From positions 1-21,741 of IMG/VR virus record IMGVR_UViG_3300044819_000019: a stretch of 21,741 nt of DNA. One strand, written 5' to 3'. The DNA comes from a virus. Both the position numbers and the translations under genes were made by a program. Each line of letters opens with the position of its first letter. The stretch's first letter is position 1. This document shows positions 9,876 through 16,687 of the stretch, in pieces. A model generated the notes under the pieces. That model did no database searches. It had not been told where the DNA came from and saw only the letters and a list, made by a program, of their open reading frames with translations.

Positions 9876-10390
9876 AGCCCAACCTCTTTAACTGCCTGTC
9901 TCACACAGCGCGTCCAGAAATCAATCGTCACCCGCTTGGTGTTGGCGAGAATGAGCTTCTGCGCCTCCTGGTACTGGCTACCCCAGCCCGTGTTGGCATG
10001 GCCCTGCACCTGGTACTTGGGGCCGTACACGTACTTCGCAGCCCAGTTCATGGAGATTACGCTGATTCGCGCGCTCAATGCCCCATAACTGACCTCCACC
10101 TGCCAGCTATTCTCCAACTCGCCTGACCGAATCCAGTGGCTACCATCACTGGCTGCACTGAATACACTGGAAGTAATCAGCCAGAAGTAGAAGCGCGCAC
10201 TCTTCTCCGTCGCAAACTCAAACGGCGAAGACGGCGGACCTGGTGGTTCACCAATCACGGCGCGCACCTGCTCTTGCAGATCTGGCGAGATCTCAGTGCC
10301 GATGCCCTCACGGAAGATACGCGCTGCCGTCTCTGGTATCTGCGCCAGCTTGGCCCACGCCCCGCCCAGCGTAAACGTCGTGCCAAACAC
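9872..10390 (-). CDS. Putative tail-completion/minor tail protein (HK97 gp10-like appearance)
   Basis: This 172-residue protein starts at GTG (10388-10390), with GGAGG 10 bases upstream, and overlaps the tape-measure TTG start. A short alpha N-terminus is followed by a segment with W-I-R-S-G-E-L-E-N-S-W (around residues 86-96), a beta stretch, and MNWAAKYVYGPKYQVQGHANTGW. That arrangement (tRSG-L..SW, then A-x-Y-V-x-G) resembles the HK97 gp10-like/minor tail gpZ-like families that act at the head-tail joint. I did not confirm the family. The location between the chaperones and the tape measure is not where gp10-like proteins usually sit; they are normally before the tail terminator. Confidence 0.5.
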   Translation of the reverse strand: MFGTTFTLGGAWAKLAQIPETAARIFREGIGTEISPDLQEQVRAVIGEPPGPPSSPFEFATEKSARFYFWLITSSVFSAASDGSHWIRSGELENSWQVEVSYGALSARISVISMNWAAKYVYGPKYQVQGHANTGWGSQYQEAQKLILANTKRVTIDFWTRCVRQAVKEVGL

Positions 10391-10393
10391 CCG

Positions 10394-10786
10394 CTACGTT
10401 CCTCCCAGCATAATAGCCAGCATCTGCCCCTGGACGGTGTTGTTGTGCGCCGCTACCGCCGGATCCAGATCAAGGCCGAGAATTTCCTCCATGCTGTGGA
10501 GTAGATTGCCGTTCTCGTCCCGTTCGTTCGATCTGTTCTCAGCCCACGTCCCGAAAGAACGCACGGCATTGTCGAAGTTGCGTGCCGTCCAGCAGTCTCG
10601 CATTCCGATGACGTTACTGGCCCACGGCGTTATTCTTAACGACTTCGACGGTAGGACGCCCATCTGCTTTTGCAGGAGGTACAACTGCCACAGGTTTAGT
10701 CTGTTGGTCACGAAATGCTCTGAGGATGTTCGCAGGACGGCCAAAGAGACCATAGAGGAAGCATTTATCGGCATAGCCGACTTCAT
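10394..10786 (-). CDS. Frameshift extension of tail assembly chaperone (T part of G-T)
   Basis: The open frame here is +1 (equivalently -2) relative to the preceding chaperone gene and overlaps its last 173 bases. Only the part after the upstream stop (about 10616-10394, about 74 residues, containing RNFDNAVRSFGTWAENRSNE and SMEEILGLDLDP) looks like real protein. The overlapping part reads as out-of-frame sequence. No Shine-Dalgarno site precedes the ATG at 10603 or the ATGs farther up. This matches the widespread phage arrangement in which ribosomes slip to make a fused G-T chaperone that binds the tape measure. I see no canonical X_XXY_YYZ heptamer; +1 or -2 slippage would be needed. The slip site is not located. 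Confidence 0.62.
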   Translation of the reverse strand: MKSAMPINASSMVSLAVLRTSSEHFVTNRLNLWQLYLLQKQMGVLPSKSLRITPWASNVIGMRDCWTARNFDNAVRSFGTWAENRSNERDENGNLLHSMEEILGLDLDPAVAAHNNTVQGQMLAIMLGGT

Positions 10787-11090
10787 CTATGCCAATCTCA
10801 TTGTCAGCCTGTGGGTCATCCACCACCTTTGGGTTAACGAACGAAAAACGCACCAGACTATCCAGGAACTTCAGCCACTCCTCATTCTTCTCGATGGTCG
10901 GCATCTTGGCCTGTCCTGTGGCGATCATCTCATTGATGAATGGGGCCAGGAAGTCAGGAATCATGCCTTGCTTGAAGAAAAAGGCCTCGTCCATCGGGCG
11001 AATGGCAACCCAGTCTCCGTATTCGGGAAACTGGATTTCCACGCCCGCATCGCGTTTATTGCGGCGTTCTGCCGCGCTCGTGACTGCCAT
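10614..11090 (-). CDS. Tail assembly chaperone (G-like)
   Basis: This protein of about 158 residues lies just after the tail tube gene, the usual place for tail assembly chaperones. It starts with an Arg/Lys-rich segment (AAERRNKR), then a compact core with beta strand VEIQFPEYGDWVAIRPMD, and helices (WLKFLDSLVRFSFV, YADKCFLYGLFGRPANILRAF). A disordered Pro/Lys/Val-rich tail follows. The core resembles the domain of phage chaperones that hold tape-measure coils before tube assembly. I chose the ATG at 11090, five bases past the stop of the tube gene. A GTG at 11105 in the same frame would add five residues and overlap that gene; neither has a strong ribosome site. Its C-terminus overlaps a second frame that probably supplies a frameshifted extension. 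Confidence 0.72.
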   Translation of the reverse strand: MAVTSAAERRNKRDAGVEIQFPEYGDWVAIRPMDEAFFFKQGMIPDFLAPFINEMIATGQAKMPTIEKNEEWLKFLDSLVRFSFVNPKVVDDPQADNEIGIDEVGYADKCFLYGLFGRPANILRAFRDQQTKPVAVVPPAKADGRPTVEVVKNNAVGQ

Positions 11091-11095
11091 GGCGC

Positions 11096-11656
11096 TTACG
11101 CCCACGCCGGTGGGAACACGGGCGCGGACAGTTTCGTTGCATGGTTTTTGACCTGCAACATGAAATTCAGGGTTGGCTCAATGATGCCGTCGCCCTTGAA
11201 CACCGGGGAAATATATTTCCCGAAGTCGAGTTTCCAGGTGAAGCCATCGGTAACCTTGCTATACGGCAGCAGGATGCAGGTGTCGTCACCATGCTCACCC
11301 CACGCCTGGGCCACAATAGCCATGTAAGGCATGAGCGCGTTGGGGAACGTCTGCGTATCAATCTGCGTTGATGTGCCACCGCTGGCCGTGCTGACCGCCT
11401 GCCCGGTGAGGACCGCGATGATGTTGGGATCGAAGTTGACGCCATCGATCTGCCACATGCACTCGATGATCTGAGCTGCGATGCCGGTGATGGCGCTGTT
11501 GCCCTGCGCCTTGTCCGAGATGTACTTGAGGTCCAGCGACAGGGTTTTGGCGCTGGGGAACTGGTAGGCTGTGCCATAAGTCCCATCGCCATTGGCCGCT
11601 GCGATCCAGGCTTGCTGGAGCGAGAATTTATAAGCTGATCGTAAGATCTCCGCCAT
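11096..11656 (-). CDS. Major tail tube protein
   Basis: This 186-residue protein starts with ATG at 11654-11656 behind a perfect AGGAGG site 6 bases away (11663-11668), one of the two strongest sites in the window, which fits a high-copy virion protein. The sequence is beta-rich with alternating hydrophobics (TLSLDLKYISDKAQG, FTWKLDFGKY, EPTLNFMLQV) and a central DGVNFDPNIIAVLTG motif, like the tube folds of siphophages. It lies after the tail terminator and before the chaperones, the canonical order. Only one such gene is present and no sheath gene precedes it, which argues for a non-contractile tail. Confidence 0.83.
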   Translation of the reverse strand: MAEILRSAYKFSLQQAWIAAANGDGTYGTAYQFPSAKTLSLDLKYISDKAQGNSAITGIAAQIIECMWQIDGVNFDPNIIAVLTGQAVSTASGGTSTQIDTQTFPNALMPYMAIVAQAWGEHGDDTCILLPYSKVTDGFTWKLDFGKYISPVFKGDGIIEPTLNFMLQVKNHATKLSAPVFPPAWA

Positions 11657-11662
11657 GCTTTA

Positions 11663-11668
11663 CCTCCT
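11663..11668 (-). promoter_or_regulatory. Strong ribosome binding site of the tail tube gene
   Basis: AGGAGG, 6 bases before the ATG at 11656, sits across the stop codon (TAG) of the preceding gene. It differs from the weak sites or direct stop-start coupling at most other genes here. Confidence 0.85.
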
Positions 11669-12137
11669 AGGTGAAGCTCTCAGAGCCGTAGACCTTGAAG
11701 CGCACTACATAGAATGCCGCTTCCTTCAGGTCTGGCTCACGCTTGTCTTTGATCGTCCCGTCGTACAGAATCTGAAACATGTTGGTCAACTGCGTAAAGG
11801 CCAGCAACTGGTAGATGCGGGCTGCTGCCGCCTTGATGTTCTCGTAACCCGTGTCCGTTGTGCCGCGGTCATAGATCCAGATGTTTATCGGCGTCACCGT
11901 TGAGTTGTAACCGTCGGTGGGATTCACGATCTGGTTATCGTTGACGCTCTTCAGTTGCAGCACCACTGCCGCTGGCTTTATCATGCCGTCCACCTCGCTG
12001 AAGGCCACCGGGGCCAGCAGCTTGGTCAGCCCCTTGCGCCCGGTATCGGGATAGTTATAGACGCCGCCTGTGACAATTGCCGCCAGGGTCACATCCGTCT
12101 TGAGATACGTGACAATCTGCTGCGCGTAATCGCTCAT
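11667..12137 (-). CDS. Tail terminator protein (putative)
   Basis: This 156-residue protein starts at ATG overlapping the previous stop (ATGA). It begins with a helix (SDYAQQIVTYLKTDVTLAAIV), then beta segments (PINIWIYDRGT) and an amphipathic helix (ENIKAAAARIYQLLAF), and ends on a beta strand (AAFYVVRFKVYGSESF). That helix-beta-helix-beta pattern and its place just before the tube gene fit the lambda gpU/SPP1 gp17-type tail terminators that cap the tube and dock to the neck. Family membership is inferred from pattern and order, not from a search. Confidence 0.65.
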   Translation of the reverse strand: MSDYAQQIVTYLKTDVTLAAIVTGGVYNYPDTGRKGLTKLLAPVAFSEVDGMIKPAAVVLQLKSVNDNQIVNPTDGYNSTVTPINIWIYDRGTTDTGYENIKAAAARIYQLLAFTQLTNMFQILYDGTIKDKREPDLKEAAFYVVRFKVYGSESFT

Positions 12138-12535
12138 GGCGTCAGATCCGTAGAGAACATCAGCCTACCGGGCAACGTGTCGATTATCTCCTGCACCTCG
12201 TAGACGCGGTTCTGAAAGTAAAACGTGTCGCCGCGCTGCACGTCGGTGTTGGGAATGGTCGGATGGCTGCGATAGCCCATGGCTACGACGTACTGCTTCG
12301 AGATGGCAACCATAGCGTCCCGGTTCTCACCTGAGTCGCGGATGCTCTGTACCACTTCGAGACGCACCGTCTGCGGCTCAAGCGTGATATAAGTGCCATC
12401 GCCCAGGTCACGCTTGACGACGATGGTGCTGGGGCGCTCAGCAATGCGGTTGGCCGTATCAACGGCCAGTTGCTCCACATTCGGCTGCTGCGCAAAAGTC
12501 TGCACGCCAGACCAGATCGCCCCGCGATTACTCAC
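12134..12535 (-). CDS. Head closure/stopper-like neck protein
   Basis: This 133-residue protein starts at GTG (12533-12535), overlapping the previous stop as GTGA. It is mostly beta (PSTIVVKRDLGDGTYITLEP, VRLEVVQSI, DTFYFQNRVYEVQEIID), with a typical [FY]-x-[NV]-R-V-Y-x-V near the C-terminus, as in small neck proteins that plug the connector (stopper, HK97 gp7/SPP1 gp16-like). The size and the location between connector and tail terminator fit. There is no membrane or catalytic feature. The start has only a weak ribosome site, so translation may depend on coupling to the glycosyltransferase gene. Confidence 0.62.
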   Translation of the reverse strand: MSNRGAIWSGVQTFAQQPNVEQLAVDTANRIAERPSTIVVKRDLGDGTYITLEPQTVRLEVVQSIRDSGENRDAMVAISKQYVVAMGYRSHPTIPNTDVQRGDTFYFQNRVYEVQEIIDTLPGRLMFSTDLTP

Positions 12536-13629
12536 AGCGTCACCGCTTCCTTGTGCTTGCCGTTGGTGTGGACTACCGTCCCAGATGTCAGCGGATGATG
12601 AACTTCTTCGGCTGGCGGTGGTCCGCCCAGATGCTTGCCCATGACCTTCACCAGCTTCTGGGCAGCCATCTCATAGGTCTGGTTGTCACGCAGCCATTTG
12701 GCCGCTCGGATCGCCCTGGACCGCGCTTCGTCCTGGTGTCCGTAGACCCACAGCATCTTCTCGCAGATCTCGTCCAGGGACGGTTCGGCCCAGTCGCCGC
12801 CGCAGCCCTTCATGCCGCTGTCGCGCAGAGTGAAGTTGTCGAGCGGGATGGCCCAGGCATCGGCGTCATCCGCCGTGCCGCTCCAGCGCGTGACAATGGT
12901 CGGCACACCGCAGGCCGAGGCCTCGCGTGGCGGCATCCCATAGCCTTCACAGCGCGACGGGAACACGAAACAGTCCATCTGTGAGTAGACATCGGCCACG
13001 TGATCCACGTCTGCCTTCCAGATGGTCAGGCGATCATCCGTCGAGTACGAGAAGTCAAGGTTGGGCAGACTCCCCGGACGGCACTTGGTGAGCAATCTAA
13101 CCTCACGGTTGCGATGGTCGAAGGCGCGGTAGAACGCGGTCCAGACCTTATCATAGCCCTTGCGGTTGCCGCGATCTGCCAGACAGCCGAAGGTGAAAGG
13201 CCGATGCGGGTTGGGATGCGAAATCTTGCATTCGTCAGGGTCAATGCCCCCTGGTACAACCTCAATAGGAACTTTGACGCCTGCCTCTTCCATTACCGGG
13301 ATCAGCCAGGGCGATGGCACAAGGCACCACTGCGACTTATTGTTGATGTGTTCAGCCCAGTGGTCAGGCAAGCGCGTGCTTTCGTGCATGGTAAAGCAGA
13401 AGTTTCGGCCAGGGATATCGCGCATCTCATGCGGCGGCGTAATCATGACGGTTGCCACGCTGAAGTCCAGACCCGCAGCCCGCTGAAACCAGGCTGGCTT
13501 GTCCAGCGCCTCAATCTCAAACGGATAGAACTGGTGACCCAGCCGATTCAGCGCCTCGGCGAAACCGAGCGTAAAACGTCCGTAGCCGTCGTACCAAAGC
13601 CATTTGTAGCCGCCGATGTTCCCGCGCAT
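12532..13629 (-). CDS. Glycosyltransferase, GT4-type (GT-B fold)
   Basis: This 365-residue protein is a retaining GT-B glycosyltransferase by motif. The nucleotide-sugar domain has FGCLADRGNRKGYD (residues 148-160, with the basic R156-K157) and the family E-x7-E motif FPSRCEGYGMPPREASACG (E228 and E236), followed by GVPTIVTRWSGTADD. I placed the start at ATG 13627-13629, which overlaps the previous stop as TAATG and has AAGGAG 6 bases upstream. An upstream ATG at 13785 would add 52 residues inside the preceding gene and is not needed. It probably transfers a sugar from a nucleotide donor; acceptor and sugar cannot be read. In the neck operon it could glycosylate a virion protein or alter the host surface. 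It is not an assembly gene in known phages, so it looks like an inserted 'moron'. Confidence 0.85.
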   Translation of the reverse strand: MRGNIGGYKWLWYDGYGRFTLGFAEALNRLGHQFYPFEIEALDKPAWFQRAAGLDFSVATVMITPPHEMRDIPGRNFCFTMHESTRLPDHWAEHINNKSQWCLVPSPWLIPVMEEAGVKVPIEVVPGGIDPDECKISHPNPHRPFTFGCLADRGNRKGYDKVWTAFYRAFDHRNREVRLLTKCRPGSLPNLDFSYSTDDRLTIWKADVDHVADVYSQMDCFVFPSRCEGYGMPPREASACGVPTIVTRWSGTADDADAWAIPLDNFTLRDSGMKGCGGDWAEPSLDEICEKMLWVYGHQDEARSRAIRAAKWLRDNQTYEMAAQKLVKVMGKHLGGPPPAEEVHHPLTSGTVVHTNGKHKEAVTL

Positions 13630-14372
13630 TATCCTCTCCTTCGCACGCCCCACGGTCCAGGACCGTAGGGCGGTAGATACTGTAGTGATGTGGACGGCAC
13701 GCCGACCGACCAGGGGTAGGCTACCAATGGTGGTGGCACTCGCACCAGCGAGGCGAACTGCACCTGCCGATCTGCCTGCGCCCACTGTTCCCAGAACTCG
13801 GCCTGCTGCCTGACCTGATCGAACACCTGGCTTTTCTTTTCCTGGCTCTGTCCGGCCACGTAGTCATTCAGCCGACTCAGGTCAGCAGCCAGCGCGCGAT
13901 AGTCATACATGACGCCGAGATTGACGTTGAGCTTGGCGATGCCGTAATTGAGATTGAGTTCAGCGTCGGTGAAGGCGTACACGCCGCCCAGAGCGACCAC
14001 CATGATGGTCACGATGATGCCCACGCCGACCAGACCGCTGCTGTCAACCGTGATAACGGGTTGCGCAGCGTTAGCAAGTGTGCCGACGAAGTAGATGCTG
14101 TACGGCGCTGTGTTATTGATGGTTGAGCCGTTGTTCGGTCCATTGTTGACCATAACATTGCCCAGACCGACATTCGACAGTGCCGCCAGCGCGTTCTGTA
14201 CATCGCCCGGCGTGGCGTTATAGGCGAGGGCAGATGTGGTCTGACCAGCATACGAGATGGTGAAAGTGCCACTTGTCGCCCCGATGATGAGCAGTGTTTG
14301 CACTGCGCTCGATCCGGGGTCGGAGAGCTGCATCCGCACATACGCCAGTTGGTCAGCCGTCATGCTTGCCAT
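13629..14372 (-). CDS. Head-tail connector-like protein with inserted beta domain
   Basis: This 247-residue protein starts at ATG 14370-14372 with AAGGAG 6 bases upstream, set within the stop codon of the capsid gene. Residues 1-20 (MTADQLAYVRMQLSDPG) and 131-200 (VYAFTDAELNLNYGIAKLN, then long helices) together read like a small helical head-tail connector/adaptor (HK97 gp6-type). Between them lies a foreign block, residues about 22-130: a beta domain with GTFTISYAGQTTSALAYNAT and DVQNALAAL, a repeat type common in phage structural proteins. It closes with a hydrophobic run, LVGVGIIVTIMVVALGG. The C-terminus is Pro/Tyr-rich. Position after the capsid gene supports a portal-docking role. Confidence 0.68.
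   Translation of the reverse strand: MASMTADQLAYVRMQLSDPGSSAVQTLLIIGATSGTFTISYAGQTTSALAYNATPGDVQNALAALSNVGLGNVMVNNGPNNGSTINNTAPYSIYFVGTLANAAQPVITVDSSGLVGVGIIVTIMVVALGGVYAFTDAELNLNYGIAKLNVNLGVMYDYRALAADLSRLNDYVAGQSQEKKSQVFDQVRQQAEFWEQWAQADRQVQFASLVRVPPPLVAYPWSVGVPSTSLQYLPPYGPGPWGVRRRG
13636..13641 (-). promoter_or_regulatory. Ribosome binding site that fixes the glycosyltransferase start
   Basis: AAGGAG with 6 bases to the ATG at 13629. It lies inside the last codons of the connector gene, whose stop overlaps the ATG (TAATG). This site supports the short start over the ATG at 13785. Confidence 0.8.
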
Positions 14373-14382
14373 CGCCTACTCC

Positions 14383-15555
14383 TTAGTTGATCGTCGGATT
14401 CGCGTAGGCGACAACGCCCGCGCCGAACTCGCCAGCCGCACCCGCATAACGGGTTGCGCCGCACGACACACCGAACTCCAGTTCCAGGTCCACTTCCTTC
14501 AAGGGGAAGGTCGTGTTCCAGTCCGGGACTTCCAGGATCTTGACACCCAGGCCGAACTCAGGACGGTAGTTAACCGCCAGGGCGTTGGTCAGGCTGCCCT
14601 GATCGCCTGGGCAGTACACCCCGGCATAGCCCGCTGGTATGCGGTACGTCGCGTACATGCGGATGTTGCCATAGCCGCTGTTGTACGTGCCGATGTAGCG
14701 TCCACCGGACGGCGGGGTCGAGCCGAAGCTGCCCTTCTCGAAGAACTGGTTTCCAGTCGTCGCACCACCGCGATCAATGATCGCAATGTTCTCGACGGGC
14801 TTGATATAGTTCGTGAGATTCAGGATGGTTGCCACGTCGCTCTCGGACACGAAGGCCTTGTAGTCACCCGCGAGGCCATGCTCGTTGATGGTCTTAGCCA
14901 GCCCTGACAGCATGTCGCCGTAGGTGTAGGCCACGCCCGTGTCGGGGTTGGTCGTGCTGGAGTTGAAGGACAGGTAGTGGTTGTGCGATGACGTGAAGAC
15001 CTGGCCGTTCCACTGTGGCGGGGCGTACTTGACCGTCCCGGTGCTGCCATTGCAGAACGGCACGTCGTAGCCCGTCGATCCCAGCAGGTTTTCAGTGGTG
15101 GTAAAGAAGCGAGTGAGCAGCTTCACGTCCCACAGGTTGCGCAGCATCTGGTTGCCTGCGCGGATGGACGCCAGAATATAATCTGCCGTCATGTCGGCCA
15201 TGGCGCGCCAGTCGCCGCCGATGCCGTAGCCGTACACCTGACGGTCGATCATGTGACCGGCGATGTCGCCACGGATGAGTGGAACGCGCGATCCGCCGGA
15301 CAGCGCTTCCAGGGAGGGCAGTGTACCGCCATTGGGGTACATGACCTCGATCTTCTGTGTGGGGTAGAACAGGTCGCCCCAGACAGTGACCATCTCTTCG
15401 TTGAAGTCCTGCGCCGCAGCGCCAGCCATTGCCCGCAACTGCTCGTAGGTGGTTCCGCCCTTGAGCATCACGATTGCGAGTCTGCCGCCGTCTACACCAG
15501 TCGGGATAGGCTGGTTTTGGGCCAAGACACCATGGAATGCTTGTGCTAATGCCAT
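14383..15555 (-). CDS. Major capsid protein
   Basis: This 390-residue protein is preceded by a perfect AGGAGG 5 bases before the ATG (15553-15555), as expected for the most abundant virion protein. It lies after the protease/scaffold and decoration genes and before the connector. The sequence has no signal or membrane segment. Notable parts are an extended N-terminal region (AQDFNEEMVTVWGDLFYPTQ), a helix-rich middle (DWRAMADMTADYILASIRAG, MLRNLWDVKLLTRFF), and a beta-rich C-terminal half with GGRYIGTYNSGYGNIRMYAT. This fits an HK97-fold capsid protein. No N-terminal delta domain is evident, consistent with a separate scaffold. Confidence 0.86.
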   Translation of the reverse strand: MALAQAFHGVLAQNQPIPTGVDGGRLAIVMLKGGTTYEQLRAMAGAAAQDFNEEMVTVWGDLFYPTQKIEVMYPNGGTLPSLEALSGGSRVPLIRGDIAGHMIDRQVYGYGIGGDWRAMADMTADYILASIRAGNQMLRNLWDVKLLTRFFTTTENLLGSTGYDVPFCNGSTGTVKYAPPQWNGQVFTSSHNHYLSFNSSTTNPDTGVAYTYGDMLSGLAKTINEHGLAGDYKAFVSESDVATILNLTNYIKPVENIAIIDRGGATTGNQFFEKGSFGSTPPSGGRYIGTYNSGYGNIRMYATYRIPAGYAGVYCPGDQGSLTNALAVNYRPEFGLGVKILEVPDWNTTFPLKEVDLELEFGVSCGATRYAGAAGEFGAGVVAYANPTIN

Positions 15556-15560
15556 GTTAA

Positions 15561-15566
15561 CCTCCT
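15561..15566 (-). promoter_or_regulatory. Strong ribosome binding site of the capsid gene
   Basis: AGGAGG, 5 bases from the ATG at 15555, in the 15-base gap after the decoration gene. With the tube gene site it is the best Shine-Dalgarno match seen, matching the two highest-copy proteins. Confidence 0.85.
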
Positions 15567-15570
15567 ATCC

Positions 15571-16008
15571 TTAAACGCTAGCCGGCGTGGTCTGGCCCGG
15601 ACGGACGAAGATGGCGTCGGCACCGACTGCGTTGCCGACGATGAAGTCATAGACGCCGCCACTTGGGGCTGCCGTGTCCATGCCGCCTGCGACAGTCTTG
15701 GAGACATAGATCACCTGACCATCGATCAGGCTGACCCAGCCGTAGACTGGTCCATGCACGCACACTGCGACCCAGCCACCAGCGTTTTCCTGCGTCTCGG
15801 CATAGAAGTTGGTCACACCAACCACGATACCAAGCGCGTGCGCCGTCTTGGAGGCTGAACCGATGGCCTGCTGGACCTGATTGTTGTCATCCAGATACAC
15901 GCAGTCACCGATATTGACGGTGCCGCCTGCGATATAGTTCAGGATGGTTGCGCCACGGTCATAGGAGGCCGAGGGGGAATGAGTGCTATAGGCTGCAACT
16001 GCGGTCAT
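15571..16008 (-). CDS. Capsid decoration-like protein
   Basis: This 145-residue beta protein starts at ATG 16006-16008 with GGAGGG 10 bases upstream and stops 15 bases before the capsid ATG. Motifs include GGTVNIGDCVYLDDNNQ, HALGIVVGVTNFYAET, VAVCVHGPVYGWV and AIFVRPGQTTPASV. Short Gly/Ala/Val-rich beta repeats of this kind occur in DUF2190-like and other decoration/head-stabilisation proteins encoded beside phage capsid genes. Likely role: trimeric cement on the mature capsid surface. It has no catalytic pattern. The family call is by appearance and gene order. Confidence 0.7.
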   Translation of the reverse strand: MTAVAAYSTHSPSASYDRGATILNYIAGGTVNIGDCVYLDDNNQVQQAIGSASKTAHALGIVVGVTNFYAETQENAGGWVAVCVHGPVYGWVSLIDGQVIYVSKTVAGGMDTAAPSGGVYDFIVGNAVGADAIFVRPGQTTPASV

Positions 16009-16012
16009 TCAG

Positions 16013-16687
16013 CTACCCTCCCATCACTTGTGCGCGCGCCTGCTTGGCAGACTCCTCGGTGTAGCGACCCGTCTTGGGGTCGTAACCGAAGTTATTCTGC
16101 GTCTGCTCAGCAACGCTTCCCTGCACGCCGACGATCACGTTGCCACCTGACAGGGAGGTGCGCAGCAACGCGGCTTGTGGCTCATACTTGGGCCACGCGG
16201 CAGTAGCAGCGGCATCAATGTTCTCTTTCTTGTTGCCGCCGTCCATCCCGGCCATCTGGGCCACGATGTACATCTTGAAGTTATCACGCGCCGACACGAT
16301 GGCCGCCTTGCCCTGGTCCGTGGTGACGTTCCAGCCAGCAAAGGGCGCTGCCGCTGCTTTGTCCAGAGTGTCGTCAAACTCACGCTGACGATACTCGGCA
16401 AGCTGCGTGCGGTTCTCAGCGTCACGTTTTTCCAGTTCGGTCACGCGCGTGGTCATTTCCGAGATCTGCTTCATCTCGGCAGCGGGCATCGTCTGCCCGA
16501 ATTCCTTGACAAAGCATTCATGCACGCCCTGACGATGTGCTGCTGGCAGCATCTCGTACACGGCGCTGGGTTCCATCTCCCGCACACGCATCTCCGCGCA
16601 ATGCTGGCGCTGTTCGGCGCTCATCATTTCGTGAAGTTCGTGGGGAGCCATCTGCTTGACTCGCTCCCGAAGTTCTTCTGGAGTCAT
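16013..16687 (-). CDS. Scaffold protein, probable nested in-frame gene
   Basis: The last 224 residues of the protease polyprotein can be made separately from an internal ATG at 16685-16687. It has an AAAGGAG site 8 bases upstream, better than the site of the full-length gene. The region is a long, charged, Met/Glu-rich helix (EELRERVKQMAPHELHEMMS, TTRVTELEKRDAENRTQLAE), as in phage scaffolds, ending in a Gly/Asn-rich tail. This copies the lambda C/Nu3 and related arrangement, in which the protease carries the scaffold as its C-terminal domain and the scaffold is also translated alone. The scaffold lines the procapsid and is removed on maturation. The internal start is inferred from sequence only. 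Confidence 0.66.
   Translation of the reverse strand: MTPEELRERVKQMAPHELHEMMSAEQRQHCAEMRVREMEPSAVYEMLPAAHRQGVHECFVKEFGQTMPAAEMKQISEMTTRVTELEKRDAENRTQLAEYRQREFDDTLDKAAAAPFAGWNVTTDQGKAAIVSARDNFKMYIVAQMAGMDGGNKKENIDAAATAAWPKYEPQAALLRTSLSGGNVIVGVQGSVAEQTQNNFGYDPKTGRYTEESAKQARAQVMGG

Noticed and set aside
10603-10786. The chaperone extension as an independent gene starting at an ATG
   Set aside because: No ribosome site precedes any of the ATGs, and the overlapping part is not protein-like. A frameshift product is more likely.
10296-11327. A 343-codon open frame on the plus strand
   Set aside because: It lies opposite three convincing tail genes, its translation is low in recognisable structure, and it has no ribosome site. 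It is an antisense shadow.
11096-12535. A contractile tail with sheath
   Set aside because: Only one tube-like gene lies here and no sheath-sized gene precedes it.
13630-13785. A 52-residue N-terminal extension of the glycosyltransferase
   Set aside because: It would overlap the connector gene, and the ATG at 13629 has a good Shine-Dalgarno site and a TAATG coupling.
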